Shown here: positions 47,772 through 57,449 of the stretch, piece by piece
How the letters are laid out: every line of letters begins with the position of its first letter
Numbering within the stretch: position 1 is the first letter of the stretch
NCBI RefSeq assembly: GCF_900142765.1
Contig: NZ_FRCB01000010.1
Location: forward strand, 54,014 to 118,013
Source: Roseovarius litoreus
GTDB taxonomy: Bacteria > Pseudomonadota > Alphaproteobacteria > Rhodobacterales > Rhodobacteraceae
DNA length: 64,000 nt
Reading direction: 5' to 3'
Translations under genes and position numbers: made by a program
Notes under the pieces: model-generated
Told to the model about the DNA's origin: nothing
The model's database searches: none
What the model saw: only the letters and a program-made list of their open reading frames with translations

Positions 47772-49529
47772 ATGAGTGAGGTGGCGGTGGTGACCAACGC
47801 AACAGGCGACGAGCGGGCCAATCCGCTTGCGGGCAAGCGCGCCAAAGGGCAGGCATATCTTGAGTTTCTCGCCGATATGCACGGCGCCATTGGCCCGGAC
47901 TGGTATCTGGAAGTGGGCACGCAGACGGGCAAAAGCCTGCTGGCGGCGGATTGTGCCTGTGTCTCGGTCGATCCGGAATTCACCCTCAAGCACGAGATCA
48001 TGGGCGCCAAGCCCGGCCTGATGCTGTTTCAGGACACCAGCGACCGCTTTTTCGAGAGTGGTTTTCTGGACCGGCTGGGGGTGCGCTTCGATCTGGCGTT
48101 CCTCGACGGGATGCATCTGTATGAATACCTGCTGCGCGATTTCATGAATGCCGAGGGCTACATGACCAAGGGCGGCACGGTGGTGATGCATGACTGCCTG
48201 CCATTCGAGCCGTCGATGGCCGAGCGCGACAGGCGCAACGCCAAGACCCGGGCATGGACCGGGGATGTGTGGAAGGTGATCCCGATCCTGCGCGAGTACC
48301 GGCCCGATCTGGAGATCACCGTGTATGATGCCGCGCCCACCGGGCTTACGATCATCCGCAATCTCGATCCCGGCAACACGGTGCTGCGCGATCGCTATGA
48401 CGAGATCATCGCGAAATACGACCAGATCACAGATGTCACCACGCAGGTCCGGGCCTTCGAGGTGGTGTCGACCGACCGCAGCCCATGGAAGGGCGGGGCA
48501 GCGGCCAAGACAAGCGCGCCGCGCCGCATGGCGCTGCCTGCGCCGGCCCTGACTGCGGTGACGTCTGCATCTTCCGTGGCGGCTGCGCCGGTCTTTCCCA
48601 AGGGCGACGGGCCGTTGTCCTTCGTGATCCAGACCGCCGCGCCCAATGCGCGGGTGATGCCGAACTGGGGCGATTATTTCTTTGCCAAGGGTCTTGCCGA
48701 GGCGCTGGAACGGCAGGGCCACAAGGCCCGCATCCAGGCGCGAAACCGCTGGAACGTGAGCGAAGCGCCGGGCGAGATCGACATCGTGCTGCGCGGGCGG
48801 GCCGACTATGCGCGGCGCGGCAGCACGCCGACGCTTTATTGGGTGATATCCGGCGGTGAGCATGTGCCGCGCCCGGAACTCGAACAGGCGGACCATATTT
48901 TCGTGGCAGGTAAAGCGCTGGCGGACCGGTGGTCGCGGCAGGTGGGCGCCGACAAGGTTTCGGTCATGTGGCAGGCCTTCGATGCCACGCGGATGCCGAT
49001 GCCCCCCGAGCGTGTCAAGCGCACTGGGATCGTGTTTGTGGGGATCGCCCGCAAGATGCGGCCGATCGTGCAGATCGCGATGCAGACCCGCTATAGCCTG
49101 AAGCTTTGGGGAAATGGCTGGCGCGAAACGGAGGCAGCGAAATACGTTGTCGCAGACCGGATCGACAATGACGACCTGGGCGGGCTTTATACCGGCGCCG
49201 AGATCGTGCTGAACGACCAGACCCGGATCATGCGCAAGGCGGGACTTGTCTCGAACCGGATTTTCGATGCGCTGGCCTGCGGTGCGCCGGTGGTCACCAC
49301 CCCGACGGGTGGCCTGCCCGAGGATTTTCGGCCCTTCGTGACCGAAGTGTCGACGCCGGAGGAGTTCACCGAAGCCGTACGGGCCATTCGTGCCGAAACC
49401 AAGGAGCAGCGCGCCGCGAGGGATGCGTTTGCCCGAAAGATGCGCGAGACGCACAGTTTCGATGCCCGCGCCTCGGAGGTTCTGGCCAAGGTGACCGAGC
49501 TGCGCGACATCAAGCTGGCGGCGGAGTGA
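47772..49529 (+). CDS. Methyltransferase-glycosyltransferase fusion
   Basis: A 585-residue two-domain protein. Residues about 15-220 form a class I methyltransferase-like domain: DWYLEVGTQTGKSLLAADCACVSVDP for the SAM site and FDLAFLDGMHLYEYLLRDFMNAEGYMTKGG. An Ala/Pro/Thr-rich linker of some 45 residues follows (PAPALTAVTSASSVAAAPVFP). Residues about 275-575 form a glycosyltransferase group-1 domain with WNVSEAPGEIDIVLRG, VGIARKMRPIVQIAMQ and the donor-site RIFDALACGAPVVTTPTGG. It might both methylate and transfer a sugar. The start at 47772 follows AAGG. Confidence 0.75.
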   Translation: MSEVAVVTNATGDERANPLAGKRAKGQAYLEFLADMHGAIGPDWYLEVGTQTGKSLLAADCACVSVDPEFTLKHEIMGAKPGLMLFQDTSDRFFESGFLDRLGVRFDLAFLDGMHLYEYLLRDFMNAEGYMTKGGTVVMHDCLPFEPSMAERDRRNAKTRAWTGDVWKVIPILREYRPDLEITVYDAAPTGLTIIRNLDPGNTVLRDRYDEIIAKYDQITDVTTQVRAFEVVSTDRSPWKGGAAAKTSAPRRMALPAPALTAVTSASSVAAAPVFPKGDGPLSFVIQTAAPNARVMPNWGDYFFAKGLAEALERQGHKARIQARNRWNVSEAPGEIDIVLRGRADYARRGSTPTLYWVISGGEHVPRPELEQADHIFVAGKALADRWSRQVGADKVSVMWQAFDATRMPMPPERVKRTGIVFVGIARKMRPIVQIAMQTRYSLKLWGNGWRETEAAKYVVADRIDNDDLGGLYTGAEIVLNDQTRIMRKAGLVSNRIFDALACGAPVVTTPTGGLPEDFRPFVTEVSTPEEFTEAVRAIRAETKEQRAARDAFARKMRETHSFDARASEVLAKVTELRDIKLAAE

Positions 49530-49547
49530 CGGCGGCGCAAGCGCGCC

Positions 49548-50513
49548 TCAGGACACCGCCACCATCTCTTTAAACAGGGCGTTGGTTTCGGGCTTGGCGT
49601 GCAGGTCCTTGATCGCGGCGCGGTGGCTCTCGCAGCAGGCGTCATGCAGGCGGCGCAGTTCGGGGTCGGACAGAAGCTCGTCGTAGATGGCGGATTTGGC
49701 CGGGCGGATCGCGTCGATGCTGCGGTCCTCGACATCGTTGTGGTTCATCGTGGTCCAGTATTCCAGCCCGAGCGACTCTCCGTCGTGATGCGCCCGGCCG
49801 CGAGCCTTTTTGACAAGGTAGGATTCGCAGGATTTCAGGGCGTAATGGTTGATCTGCACCAGATCGTAGCCCAGTGAATCCGGTCCCGATCGCCAGCTGC
49901 CTTTGAGGTAGCGGTCCGGCATCAAGTCACCCGATCCGTTATACCAGTGCAGATCGGCAAACGCCTCGACCGTCGGGCGTTTGGGCCGGTGCACGCCGAT
50001 ATGCCCCCAGAGCCCCCGGTGGAACATCGTCTTGAGACCCCAGGCCTGTGGCGGGTTGCGGGTGTTTTCGGGGGCCGCCATGCGGAACTGATCGGTCAGG
50101 AACCCGTCGGCATAGTCCTGCACGCCGGCATTGCCGAAGAGCCGCCACGTCATCGAGATGGTGCGGGCTGGCGGGATCGCGTCGCACAGGGCGCGCAGGG
50201 TGTTGTCGCCGGTCTTGACGTTGATGAATTCGTCGGCGTCGATCGGAATGACCCAATCGTCGTCTGCTGCCAGCTTCATCTTGAGAAACCGCCGATAGGC
50301 GCGGCGCTGCGGGGCGGCGTTGCGGGCGGTGTTGTCGAAATGTCGGACCTTGCCCATCGCATCCAGCCGGTCAAGCAAGGCATCCGATCCGTCCGTGCAG
50401 TCATTCGAGAAGATCGTGATCTCGTCCACGCCGATGGCCAGGTTATGGGCGACCCATTCGACGATGAAGGGGCCTTCGTTTTTCATCGGGGTAACAGAGA
50501 CGAACTTTGACAT
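49548..50513 (-). CDS. Glycosyltransferase family 2-type protein
   Basis: A 321-residue protein. It begins FVSVTPMKNEGPFIVEWVAHNLAIGVDEITIFSNDCTDGSDALLDRL, the Glyco_tranf_2_4 pattern, with the DXD-like site DADEF in WVIPIDADEFINVKTG near residue 92. The C-terminal half has conserved-looking His residues (HYALKSCESYLVKKARGRAHH). It belongs to the group that adds sugars in surface glycans. A similar gene follows on the same strand 47 bp upstream (50561-51601). Confidence 0.85.
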   Translation of the reverse strand: MSKFVSVTPMKNEGPFIVEWVAHNLAIGVDEITIFSNDCTDGSDALLDRLDAMGKVRHFDNTARNAAPQRRAYRRFLKMKLAADDDWVIPIDADEFINVKTGDNTLRALCDAIPPARTISMTWRLFGNAGVQDYADGFLTDQFRMAAPENTRNPPQAWGLKTMFHRGLWGHIGVHRPKRPTVEAFADLHWYNGSGDLMPDRYLKGSWRSGPDSLGYDLVQINHYALKSCESYLVKKARGRAHHDGESLGLEYWTTMNHNDVEDRSIDAIRPAKSAIYDELLSDPELRRLHDACCESHRAAIKDLHAKPETNALFKEMVAVS

Positions 50514-50560
50514 GACGACATTCCGGTCCTTATTGGAAAGCGGCGATGCGGGACGCGCGC

Positions 50561-51601
50561 TCAGTAATCTTTTTGCATGATCTGGCTTTTGGTCTCGAGT
50601 TTGTTGTCGTGCAGCCAGCGGCGGAAATCGGTCCAGTCTGGGCGCGATTTCAGCTCGGCTATCTTGGCGCGGTGCCAGTCGCAGGCGCGGGTATGGAGCA
50701 TCTTGAGCACCGGATCGGCGAGCAGCGCATCGAGCATCGGGCGGGCGCGTTCGGCATGGGGCAGGATGCTGTTATCCTGTGTGCGATTGACGTTCATGTC
50801 GGACCAGTAATGCTCGGACTGTTCGCGTGCCACGTGATTGGTGCGACCGCGATCGCGCTTGACCAGAAAACTGTCGAGCGAGCGGACCGAATAGTGATGC
50901 AGCCGTGCATAGCGGTGGCTGAAGCCGGGCCAGGCCCGCCAGCTGACCTGTTGCATCGGGCGAAGGTTGCCGCCGCAATCGGACCAGCGGACATCATCCT
51001 CGAGCCCGTCGGGCACGGCCTTGGGGCGGTGGGGGTTGTACTTGCGGAACAGCCCGTTGTTGCGAAACAGCGTCTTGAACCCGGTGGCGCGGCCATTGGC
51101 GGGATCGTCCTCGGCATCGCCCAGAAGGAACTGGCGGGTCACGGGCGCGTCGCTGTAGGCCTCGATGCCGCCGCAGCCGAAGAGCTTCCAGGTGAACGAC
51201 ACCGCGTCGCAATCGCCGATCTGGTCGTGAAACTCGTCCAGCGTGGTCAGCCCGGCGCGCAGGTTGATGAATTCGTCCACATCGAGGCACATCAGCCAGT
51301 TTGCTTGTCTGACCCAAGGGTGCGCCGCCGACCGGCGCAGTGCCTTGTGCTGAGGCGGAGAGCCGTCGCCCACGGGGTTGGGGCGGTGGCTGCAATATCC
51401 CAGTTCGTCCAGCCTTTGTGCGAGCAGGTCGGTGCCGTCTTCGCAATCATTGGTGAAAATCACGAACCCGGTGAAGCCGAGGGTGAGGTTATGGGCGATC
51501 CATTCCAGAAGAAACGGTCCCTCGTTCTTCATGGTGGTCATGATGACCCGCGGCCCGCCATTGGCGGGTGCAATGGGAAAGTCCGGAAGGCGAGTCGTCA
51601 T
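50561..51601 (-). CDS. Glycosyltransferase family 2-type protein (paralogue)
   Basis: A 346-residue paralogue of the neighbouring gene. The opening is VIMTTMKNEGPFLLEWIAHNLTLGFTGFVIFTNDCEDGTDLLAQRL and the metal site is LMCLDVDEFINLRAG near residue 120. The pattern FTWKLFGCGGIEAYSDAPV aligns with MTWRLFGNAGVQDYADGFL in the other copy. The ATG at 51601 overlaps the stop of the previous gene (ATGA), so they are coupled. The two copies probably add different sugars of one chain. Confidence 0.85.
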   Translation of the reverse strand: MTTRLPDFPIAPANGGPRVIMTTMKNEGPFLLEWIAHNLTLGFTGFVIFTNDCEDGTDLLAQRLDELGYCSHRPNPVGDGSPPQHKALRRSAAHPWVRQANWLMCLDVDEFINLRAGLTTLDEFHDQIGDCDAVSFTWKLFGCGGIEAYSDAPVTRQFLLGDAEDDPANGRATGFKTLFRNNGLFRKYNPHRPKAVPDGLEDDVRWSDCGGNLRPMQQVSWRAWPGFSHRYARLHHYSVRSLDSFLVKRDRGRTNHVAREQSEHYWSDMNVNRTQDNSILPHAERARPMLDALLADPVLKMLHTRACDWHRAKIAELKSRPDWTDFRRWLHDNKLETKSQIMQKDY

Positions 51602-53496
51602 TCGGCGGCCTGCTTTCTGAGTTTCCGGAAGGCTGACCTTGCCCGTAGAGCCAGTTCGGGGCGTCCACGATCCTGAAGGTAGGACTCGAGCGATTTGCGA
51701 TACCAGGGCAATCCGCGACGCGCGCGGTAAAGGCTGTAGAACAATTCCGGTGTCAATGTGTTGTCGATGGCGTGCTGCATGATCGGCTTGAGAAGGTTGG
51801 CGCGGCGCAGGAACACCGGCGTGAAATGCCCGGTGCACCAGCTTTTGAGAAGATGCACGTTGTCGCCTTCGAGCCGTTCCACATGGCGGCGGTCGGGTTC
51901 GAAAAACGGGTCGTAAAGCACGAAGGCCTTTTCGATGTCGTCTATCTCGTAGGCGCTGTCACTGAAGGGCAGGGACCAGTCGCGCTGGCGGCCCATGCGA
52001 AAGCGTTTTTCCCAAGGCACCAGCGTTTCGTCCAGCGTGGTCTGGGGGTTGAAGCTGATGATGGTGGCGCCGGGGGCCAGCGATGCGAAGGCGAGGGCGG
52101 CAAAGCCCCCCATGGAGGTGCCTGTCATGAAGACCTTGCCGAACTCGCGGAAGAAGCCGTTGGCGGCGAGGGTCTGCAGATGCTCGATCAGTTGCGGATC
52201 GCGGAACCAGTCCTTGCGCCGGGCCATGACGGACAGGTGCGAACAGTTGTTGTCGCGCACGAATTTGTAGGCCCAGGGTTCGCGGGTGAAGGACAGGTCA
52301 TTGACGTTCGAGAGATTGTCGAAGGTCACCACGAGGCGGGCATCGTCGCGGCGGATACAGACAAGCGCGTGATTGGCCAGCCGTGTGTAGAATCCTTGCC
52401 GGTCGCCGCTGGTGTGGATTTCGGCGAACCATGCGGGAAGGCCCGGGCCCTGGGCAGGCGTGCTGTCGGGCGTCTCTCCCAGACCGTCATCAGCCTCTGT
52501 GTCATCGGGCATGGCCTCGTCCGGGCTTGTGGTCTGTTTGGCCGGTGCCGGCGCGAGGATGACCGGCTCCGACATGCGCAGGTTTTCCAGCGCGGCGCGT
52601 TCCCGGGCGCAAACCGTCTCTTGCGCGGCGGCGATGCCGGGCAGGGCAAGAAGAGCGGCGATCTGCGTGTCGATGGTGGCGCTGTGGCTGGCAAGACCGG
52701 GGTCAGGCTCGGTCATGGCGGCGAAGCCCTGCAGGCGGGCCGCGACGGTTGCGGCATCCGGTCTGTTCTTCTCGGGCAGGGCGTTCATGCGCAGCAGGTA
52801 GGTTTCGACCGAGGGCGCGGACAATTTCAGGATCGTGGCCTTGTCGGTGCCGATCACGCCTTTTGCGTCGCTCCATGCCGCGCGGCTATAGGGGCGCGGC
52901 ATGGCCTTGCCGCTGCCGTTGACCCATTTCGGATCGGGCTTCTGGGCGGGACCTGTGGGCATGTCCGGAGTGCGGGAGGGGTAAAGGCCAAGGCGCACGA
53001 TGCTGCGAAAGCTGCACTCGGGCACGGCGTCGGGCAGGGGCGCGCGGTGCGTGGCGGTGCTCAGAACCGGGCCGGGCATATGCTTGTGCCGCCCGCCGGT
53101 GCCGAACTCCAACACCGGGGCGCAGAGCACATCGGCATCCTTGCACGCTTTCATCAGCGCCTGAACGGTGCCGCCCTTGGCGGTGATGCGCAGATATTCA
53201 TCGGGGGCAAGGAACAGGCCGTAACCGCCGCTTTGCCGGGCTTCGAGCGTGGCGGCGCGCAGGGCCGAATTGCGCATTTCCTCGGAGGTTTCGGGATCGA
53301 CGGGTACGGGTTGCAGCGTGACCACCCCGGCATCTGCCAAGGCGTCCAGAAGGGGCCGTTCGCCATCCGACTTGCTGCCGACGAAAATATGAATGTCACT
53401 GGCGCCAATGGATTTATGATAGGAAATCCATTCCAGCAAATCCGAGCTTTCATTAAGAACAAAGGAACTGAGAAACAGTTTCGGATTGGCTGCCAT
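51598..53496 (-). CDS. Glycosyltransferase-hydrolase fusion protein
   Basis: A 632-residue protein. Residues 1-290 are a divergent GT2-like domain (LFLSSFVLNESSDLLEWISYHKSIGASDIHIFVGSKSDG...GLFLAPDEYLRI), where the DXD site reads APDEY. A low-complexity acidic linker (about 310-350) follows. Residues about 355-632 form an alpha/beta-hydrolase-like domain with LVVTFDNLSN, the nucleophile elbow MTGTSMGGFAALAF near residue 465, and a late His in SWCTGHFTPVF. It could be an esterase or acyltransferase acting on the same glycan. It is coupled to the next gene. Confidence 0.7.
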   Translation of the reverse strand: MAANPKLFLSSFVLNESSDLLEWISYHKSIGASDIHIFVGSKSDGERPLLDALADAGVVTLQPVPVDPETSEEMRNSALRAATLEARQSGGYGLFLAPDEYLRITAKGGTVQALMKACKDADVLCAPVLEFGTGGRHKHMPGPVLSTATHRAPLPDAVPECSFRSIVRLGLYPSRTPDMPTGPAQKPDPKWVNGSGKAMPRPYSRAAWSDAKGVIGTDKATILKLSAPSVETYLLRMNALPEKNRPDAATVAARLQGFAAMTEPDPGLASHSATIDTQIAALLALPGIAAAQETVCARERAALENLRMSEPVILAPAPAKQTTSPDEAMPDDTEADDGLGETPDSTPAQGPGLPAWFAEIHTSGDRQGFYTRLANHALVCIRRDDARLVVTFDNLSNVNDLSFTREPWAYKFVRDNNCSHLSVMARRKDWFRDPQLIEHLQTLAANGFFREFGKVFMTGTSMGGFAALAFASLAPGATIISFNPQTTLDETLVPWEKRFRMGRQRDWSLPFSDSAYEIDDIEKAFVLYDPFFEPDRRHVERLEGDNVHLLKSWCTGHFTPVFLRRANLLKPIMQHAIDNTLTPELFYSLYRARRGLPWYRKSLESYLQDRGRPELALRARSAFRKLRKQAAE

Positions 53497-53594
53497 CTAC
53501 TCGACTATTCCTGAGCATCTGCCTTGCGGCGGGGACGCTTGCGACAACTTTTCGTCAGTGTATAAGCTTTTGGGCAGTCGGGAAAGGCGGATTT

Positions 53595-55601
53595 ATGTCG
53601 GTACGTGGTGACCAAGGTCGTGGATGCTTCATCGGATTGCGGAAAGACCAGTTGGGCGCGCGTCTGCTGATGATGTTGAACGCGATCCGCCTCGCTGAGG
53701 ATTATGACACGGATTTCCGCATCAACTGGTTCCCGCGCGGTGCGATGGCGCCGAAACTGGATACGCCGACGGATCTGTTCACTCCGGCGTTCATCGACCG
53801 GCATTTCATGGACAACGACACGTTCGAGGCGCTGACCCCGGCGCCGACGCCGATCTGGGTCTTTCTGAAGGATGACCGGCCGGACCGGTTGCAGGCGCAT
53901 CTGGCGAGTGGCGGGCATGTGGTGCTGGACGAGGGGTTCGAGATCGTCGAATTCGCCTGGGAGGATGGCGAGGATCTGCGCGGGCGGTTCCGGGGGTTCA
54001 TCTCGAGGATCGGGTTCAACCCGGTGGTCGAAGGGCATATCGCCGAGATCGAAAAGGCCATGTCCAGGAATGGCGGCCGCACGATCGCCTATCACATCCG
54101 GCGTGGCGATATCCTGAACGAGGACCCGTGGAAGCACAAGGAATGGCCCGCCAAGATCGAACCGGACGAGCTTTATTCTGCCCATCTGGAGAAGAACAAG
54201 GGCGCGGGGGCGCTGGTGTTCTCGGACCAGCCGGAAAGCATCGCGCGGTTCACGAAGGCGCATCCGCAAGTGGGCAGTATCGAGGATCTGGTGGATCTGT
54301 CGGGCTGCAAGCCGGTGCAGCGCGACTTTCTGGAACTGTTCGCGATGTCGCGCGCCTCGGAAATCGTGGCGCCGCCGATCAGCGCCTTCAGCCGTGCCGC
54401 CGCCCGGTTGAGCGGGCAGGAGCGCAAGTGTTTCCACGAGGTGATGACCGTTGCCGAACGCGATCTGGCCTATGAGCGGGTGTATGATCGGTTCGTGAAG
54501 GGGCCGGGCGAGTTCATCACGCCAAGCGAGGCGGCGCATGTCTTTGTCAAGCTGGCGCGACGCCTGCAGGAGGCGGGGCGCGAGCAGGAGGCATGGACCA
54601 TCGGGCAGGCCATTCTGGATGCCGGCGCGGACAATGCCTTTATGCCGCTGTTTCACGCGATCAACGGCATGTATCTGAGCAAATGGGACGAGGCGCTGCG
54701 CTATATCGATATCGCGCTGTCCGATCCGCATCAGTGGCAGGAGAATTACATCACCGGGTTGGCGGTGCGTGCGCATGTGCTTGGCGCGCTCGGGCGGCGC
54801 AAGGGCGCGCGGCAATCGTTCCTGCAGGCGTTCTGGCAAAAGCCGATGCTTCCCGACATCACGGTGATCGGTACCTTCATGATCAAACGCGGGCGGCTGC
54901 GCCCCGGTGCCACGCTGCCCTTTGACCGCGATACATTGCTGGTGTTGCCCGTGCGCTATCTGCAGACCAATATCGTGGTGCAGCAAAGCCGGATCCTGCG
55001 GCGTCGGGCCTCGGATCTGTCGAGCATCGCGATCGAATGGCCGTGGTTCGCGATGGATGGCAAGACCGACCGGTTGCTCAACGCGCCACGCGAGTTGGAG
55101 CGGATGCGCGACAGGCTGGCCGCGCATCATGGCGGCACGCCGGGGGCTGGTCCCTATAGTTACTGCGCGCTGCTCGAGGCGCGCATGGGACGGCTGAAAG
55201 AGGCGCTTGAGATGAATACCAAGGCGGTCGAGGCGGCGCCCGAGGATGCCATGGTGCGCAAGCGGCAGGCCGAGATCCTGTTGATGACGGGCGATCATGC
55301 CGCCGCACTGTCCGAGGCCGAGATCTGCCGCGCTATCGCGCCCGATCATGCCTTCTGGCATTTTCTGACCGGTCTGATCCATCGTGCGGCCGGTGATGCT
55401 GCGCAGGCCCGCACCTGGTTCGAGGCGGCCTGCGCGATGGATGCCAGCACCGCCGAGCTGCACGCGCAGCTGGCCGATCTGTGCCGAGAGATGGGCGATG
55501 AAGAGGGTGCCGTGGCCGCGCTGGACCGGGCGGCCGAGATCGCGCCCAATCAACAACGCTATCGCAACCGGCGCGAACGGCTGCTCAAGAAGCAGGCCTG
55601 A
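53595..55601 (+). CDS. Fucosyltransferase-like protein with TPR repeats
   Basis: A 668-residue protein. Residues 1-290 resemble the fucosyltransferase GT-B group: the opening GCFIGLRKDQLGARLLMMLNAIRLAEDYDTDFRI and the hallmark IAYHIRRGDI (HIRRGD at 167-172) that binds GDP-fucose in GT11/GT23 enzymes. From about residue 300 to the end are degenerate TPR repeats (AWTIGQAILDAGADNA, ALEMNTKAVEAAPEDAM, AEICRAIAPDHAFW, ALDRAAEIAPNQQR). GDP-fucose genes gmd and fcl lie 2.6 kb on, giving strong context. The acceptor is unknown. Confidence 0.78.
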   Translation: MSVRGDQGRGCFIGLRKDQLGARLLMMLNAIRLAEDYDTDFRINWFPRGAMAPKLDTPTDLFTPAFIDRHFMDNDTFEALTPAPTPIWVFLKDDRPDRLQAHLASGGHVVLDEGFEIVEFAWEDGEDLRGRFRGFISRIGFNPVVEGHIAEIEKAMSRNGGRTIAYHIRRGDILNEDPWKHKEWPAKIEPDELYSAHLEKNKGAGALVFSDQPESIARFTKAHPQVGSIEDLVDLSGCKPVQRDFLELFAMSRASEIVAPPISAFSRAAARLSGQERKCFHEVMTVAERDLAYERVYDRFVKGPGEFITPSEAAHVFVKLARRLQEAGREQEAWTIGQAILDAGADNAFMPLFHAINGMYLSKWDEALRYIDIALSDPHQWQENYITGLAVRAHVLGALGRRKGARQSFLQAFWQKPMLPDITVIGTFMIKRGRLRPGATLPFDRDTLLVLPVRYLQTNIVVQQSRILRRRASDLSSIAIEWPWFAMDGKTDRLLNAPRELERMRDRLAAHHGGTPGAGPYSYCALLEARMGRLKEALEMNTKAVEAAPEDAMVRKRQAEILLMTGDHAAALSEAEICRAIAPDHAFWHFLTGLIHRAAGDAAQARTWFEAACAMDASTAELHAQLADLCREMGDEEGAVAALDRAAEIAPNQQRYRNRRERLLKKQA

Positions 55602-55614
55602 CGCAAGAGACGCT

Positions 55615-56610
55615 TCAGCGACCTTCGGAGATGACACGCAGGGCGGCTTGCATCACATACTGGAATTCCGCCAGTTCATCGGGATGGCCGCGTTCGGGGC
55701 CGGTGGGCTTGCGGCCGCTTGTGGGAAAAAGCTTGCGACGGGTGGGGAAGAATGCCTTGCGCATATCGGCGTTGCGCTTTTCCAGAAGGTCGCAGATGGA
55801 CTTGCGTTCGGATGTGGTCAGCACGTCGTTGCGACGAAAAAGCCGGGGGTCTTCCATGGCCTGCAGGGCGCGGGCCAGCCGGCGGCGGCGTTTCTTGTCA
55901 AAGCCGAGTGTCGGGTCGAAGAGACCGATCGCTTCGCTGGCCAAGCGCGAGAGGGAGCGGTTTGCATTGGTCTCGGGCAGGGGGACGGTATCGGAGGGCA
56001 CCCCCAGAACCGACATGACGTCGGTGATGACGTTGCCGCCGGTCATCTCTTCTCGCAGGTAGAGCCGGGGCAGGATGCGGACATCTGGGATCGTGTCCCG
56101 AATGCGGTCGAACAGCGTCCCGAAGTTCAGGTACTCGGGGTCTGTCTCGATCCGCTCGATCCGTTCGCGAACGAATGCATCGACCTGACCGCCGATCAGC
56201 CTGCCATTCTTGGCGCGTTGCTTGTAATCGGCTTCGATGAAGTCGTCGAAGCGGCGCAGATAGACGAGGATCGTGACCTCGGTCTGCATCGGCGCAATGA
56301 CCCGTTCGTAGAGCGACGAGAGATCGCGGCCAAAGAACATCTCGCTTGAAATGATGCAGTGCTCGTCGCGATGCCGGTCATATTCGGCGCGAAACGCCTG
56401 CGGCTGACTGTCCGGGGTATGGCTCCAGTTGCGGGACATATCCACGGCCATGGCATTATGGCAGATCAGTTGCCCAACGCCGGTGCCGCGGTCGCGACCA
56501 CTTGCCAGGTAACGAATGCCGTGAGAGGCCAGAAAATCCGGATTGGAATGTAAAAACCCCTGCAGCGCCGTGGTGCCCGTCTTGGGCATTCCGATGTGAA
56601 TCCAGAGCAT
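55615..56610 (-). CDS. Sulfotransferase-family protein
   Basis: A 331-residue protein. The PAPS 5'-phosphosulfate loop is HIGMPKTGTTALQGFLHSN at residues 5-22, and a 3'-phosphate-type block may be ILVYLRRFDDFIEADYKQ near residue 125. It would sulfate a sugar hydroxyl using PAPS. It converges on the fucosyltransferase-like gene, 13 bp apart. In this cluster a sulfated fucose-bearing glycan is plausible, although the acceptor cannot be shown. Confidence 0.8.
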   Translation of the reverse strand: MLWIHIGMPKTGTTALQGFLHSNPDFLASHGIRYLASGRDRGTGVGQLICHNAMAVDMSRNWSHTPDSQPQAFRAEYDRHRDEHCIISSEMFFGRDLSSLYERVIAPMQTEVTILVYLRRFDDFIEADYKQRAKNGRLIGGQVDAFVRERIERIETDPEYLNFGTLFDRIRDTIPDVRILPRLYLREEMTGGNVITDVMSVLGVPSDTVPLPETNANRSLSRLASEAIGLFDPTLGFDKKRRRRLARALQAMEDPRLFRRNDVLTTSERKSICDLLEKRNADMRKAFFPTRRKLFPTSGRKPTGPERGHPDELAEFQYVMQAALRVISEGR

Positions 56611-56770
56611 CTTGGCCCCACCTGCAAACCCAACCCTTGGACCGCGTGTACGATCCGAGACATTTATGCAGGGTTTGCGGCGGCAAGGCCAGTTTCAATT
56701 CCCGCGCGCCGGGGAAATGACGCCCGGGGCGCGCGTCATGTGCGCCCCGGGGTATCGACCGAAGGTCGGA

Positions 56771-57256
56771 TTACTTGGGCATGATCACGCCGTCGATGAC
56801 ATGGATCACCCCGTTCGAGGTTTCGATATCGGGCTGCACCACATTGGCGCCATCCACGGTCACACCGCCTTCGGTCATGATGGTGACTTCGCCGCCCTGA
56901 ACGGTGGCGGCCATCATGTTGTTGCTCAGATCACCCGACATCACCTTGCCGGGGACAACGTGGTAGGTGAGGATCGCGGTCAGCTTATCCTTGTTCTCGG
57001 GCTTGAGCAGATCTTCGACCGTGCCCGCGGGCAGGGCGGCGAAGGCCTCGTCGGTGGGGGCGAAGACGGTGAAGGGGCCATCGCCCTTGAGCGTCTCGAC
57101 CAGCCCTGCGGCCTGAACGGCGGCGACCAGCGTCGCGAAGCTGCCAGCCTCGACGGCGGTGTCGACGATGTCTTTTTTCATGTCGGTGCTGCCGGCAAAT
57201 GCGGGGCCGGTCATCAGGGCGGCGGCGGTCAGTGCCAGATAGGTTCTGCGAAACAT
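56771..57256 (-). CDS. Fasciclin-domain secreted protein
   Basis: A 161-residue protein: a signal peptide (1-21, ending GPAFA) and one fasciclin (FAS1) domain, seen as [46 protein letters not shown], then [14 protein letters not shown] and the end [17 protein letters not shown]1 proteins are adhesive or matrix proteins in the periplasm or on the surface. GGAGGAACGACC precedes the ATG at 57256; an ATG nine codons earlier is open but unlikely. It stands alone between glycan genes. Confidence 0.93.
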   Translation of the reverse strand: MFRRTYLALTAAALMTGPAFAGSTDMKKDIVDTAVEAGSFATLVAAVQAAGLVETLKGDGPFTVFAPTDEAFAALPAGTVEDLLKPENKDKLTAILTYHVVPGKVMSGDLSNNMMAATVQGGEVTIMTEGGVTVDGANVVQPDIETSNGVIHVIDGVIMPK

Positions 57257-57374
57257 GGTCGTTCCTCCTATGCATGTCATACAGGTGCAATGCCGTTCTC
57301 GGCATCGCTGACCATTACGCAGCCAAAACGCATCTGGTTCAGCGGGGGAATCCGCCGATGCCGGTTGACGGAAA

Positions 57375-57400
57375 AACCGCGCGGACTAAGCCGCGCGGTT
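57375..57400 (-). terminator. Rho-independent terminator of DUF302 gene
   Basis: A 10-bp stem AACCGCGCGG with its complement and a 6-base loop; on the minus strand a run TTTTTCC follows. Confidence 0.85.
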
Positions 57401-57449
57401 TGGTCGGTTCCAGTCAATATCTTGTGAAATCGCGCGAGTGTCGCGTGAG

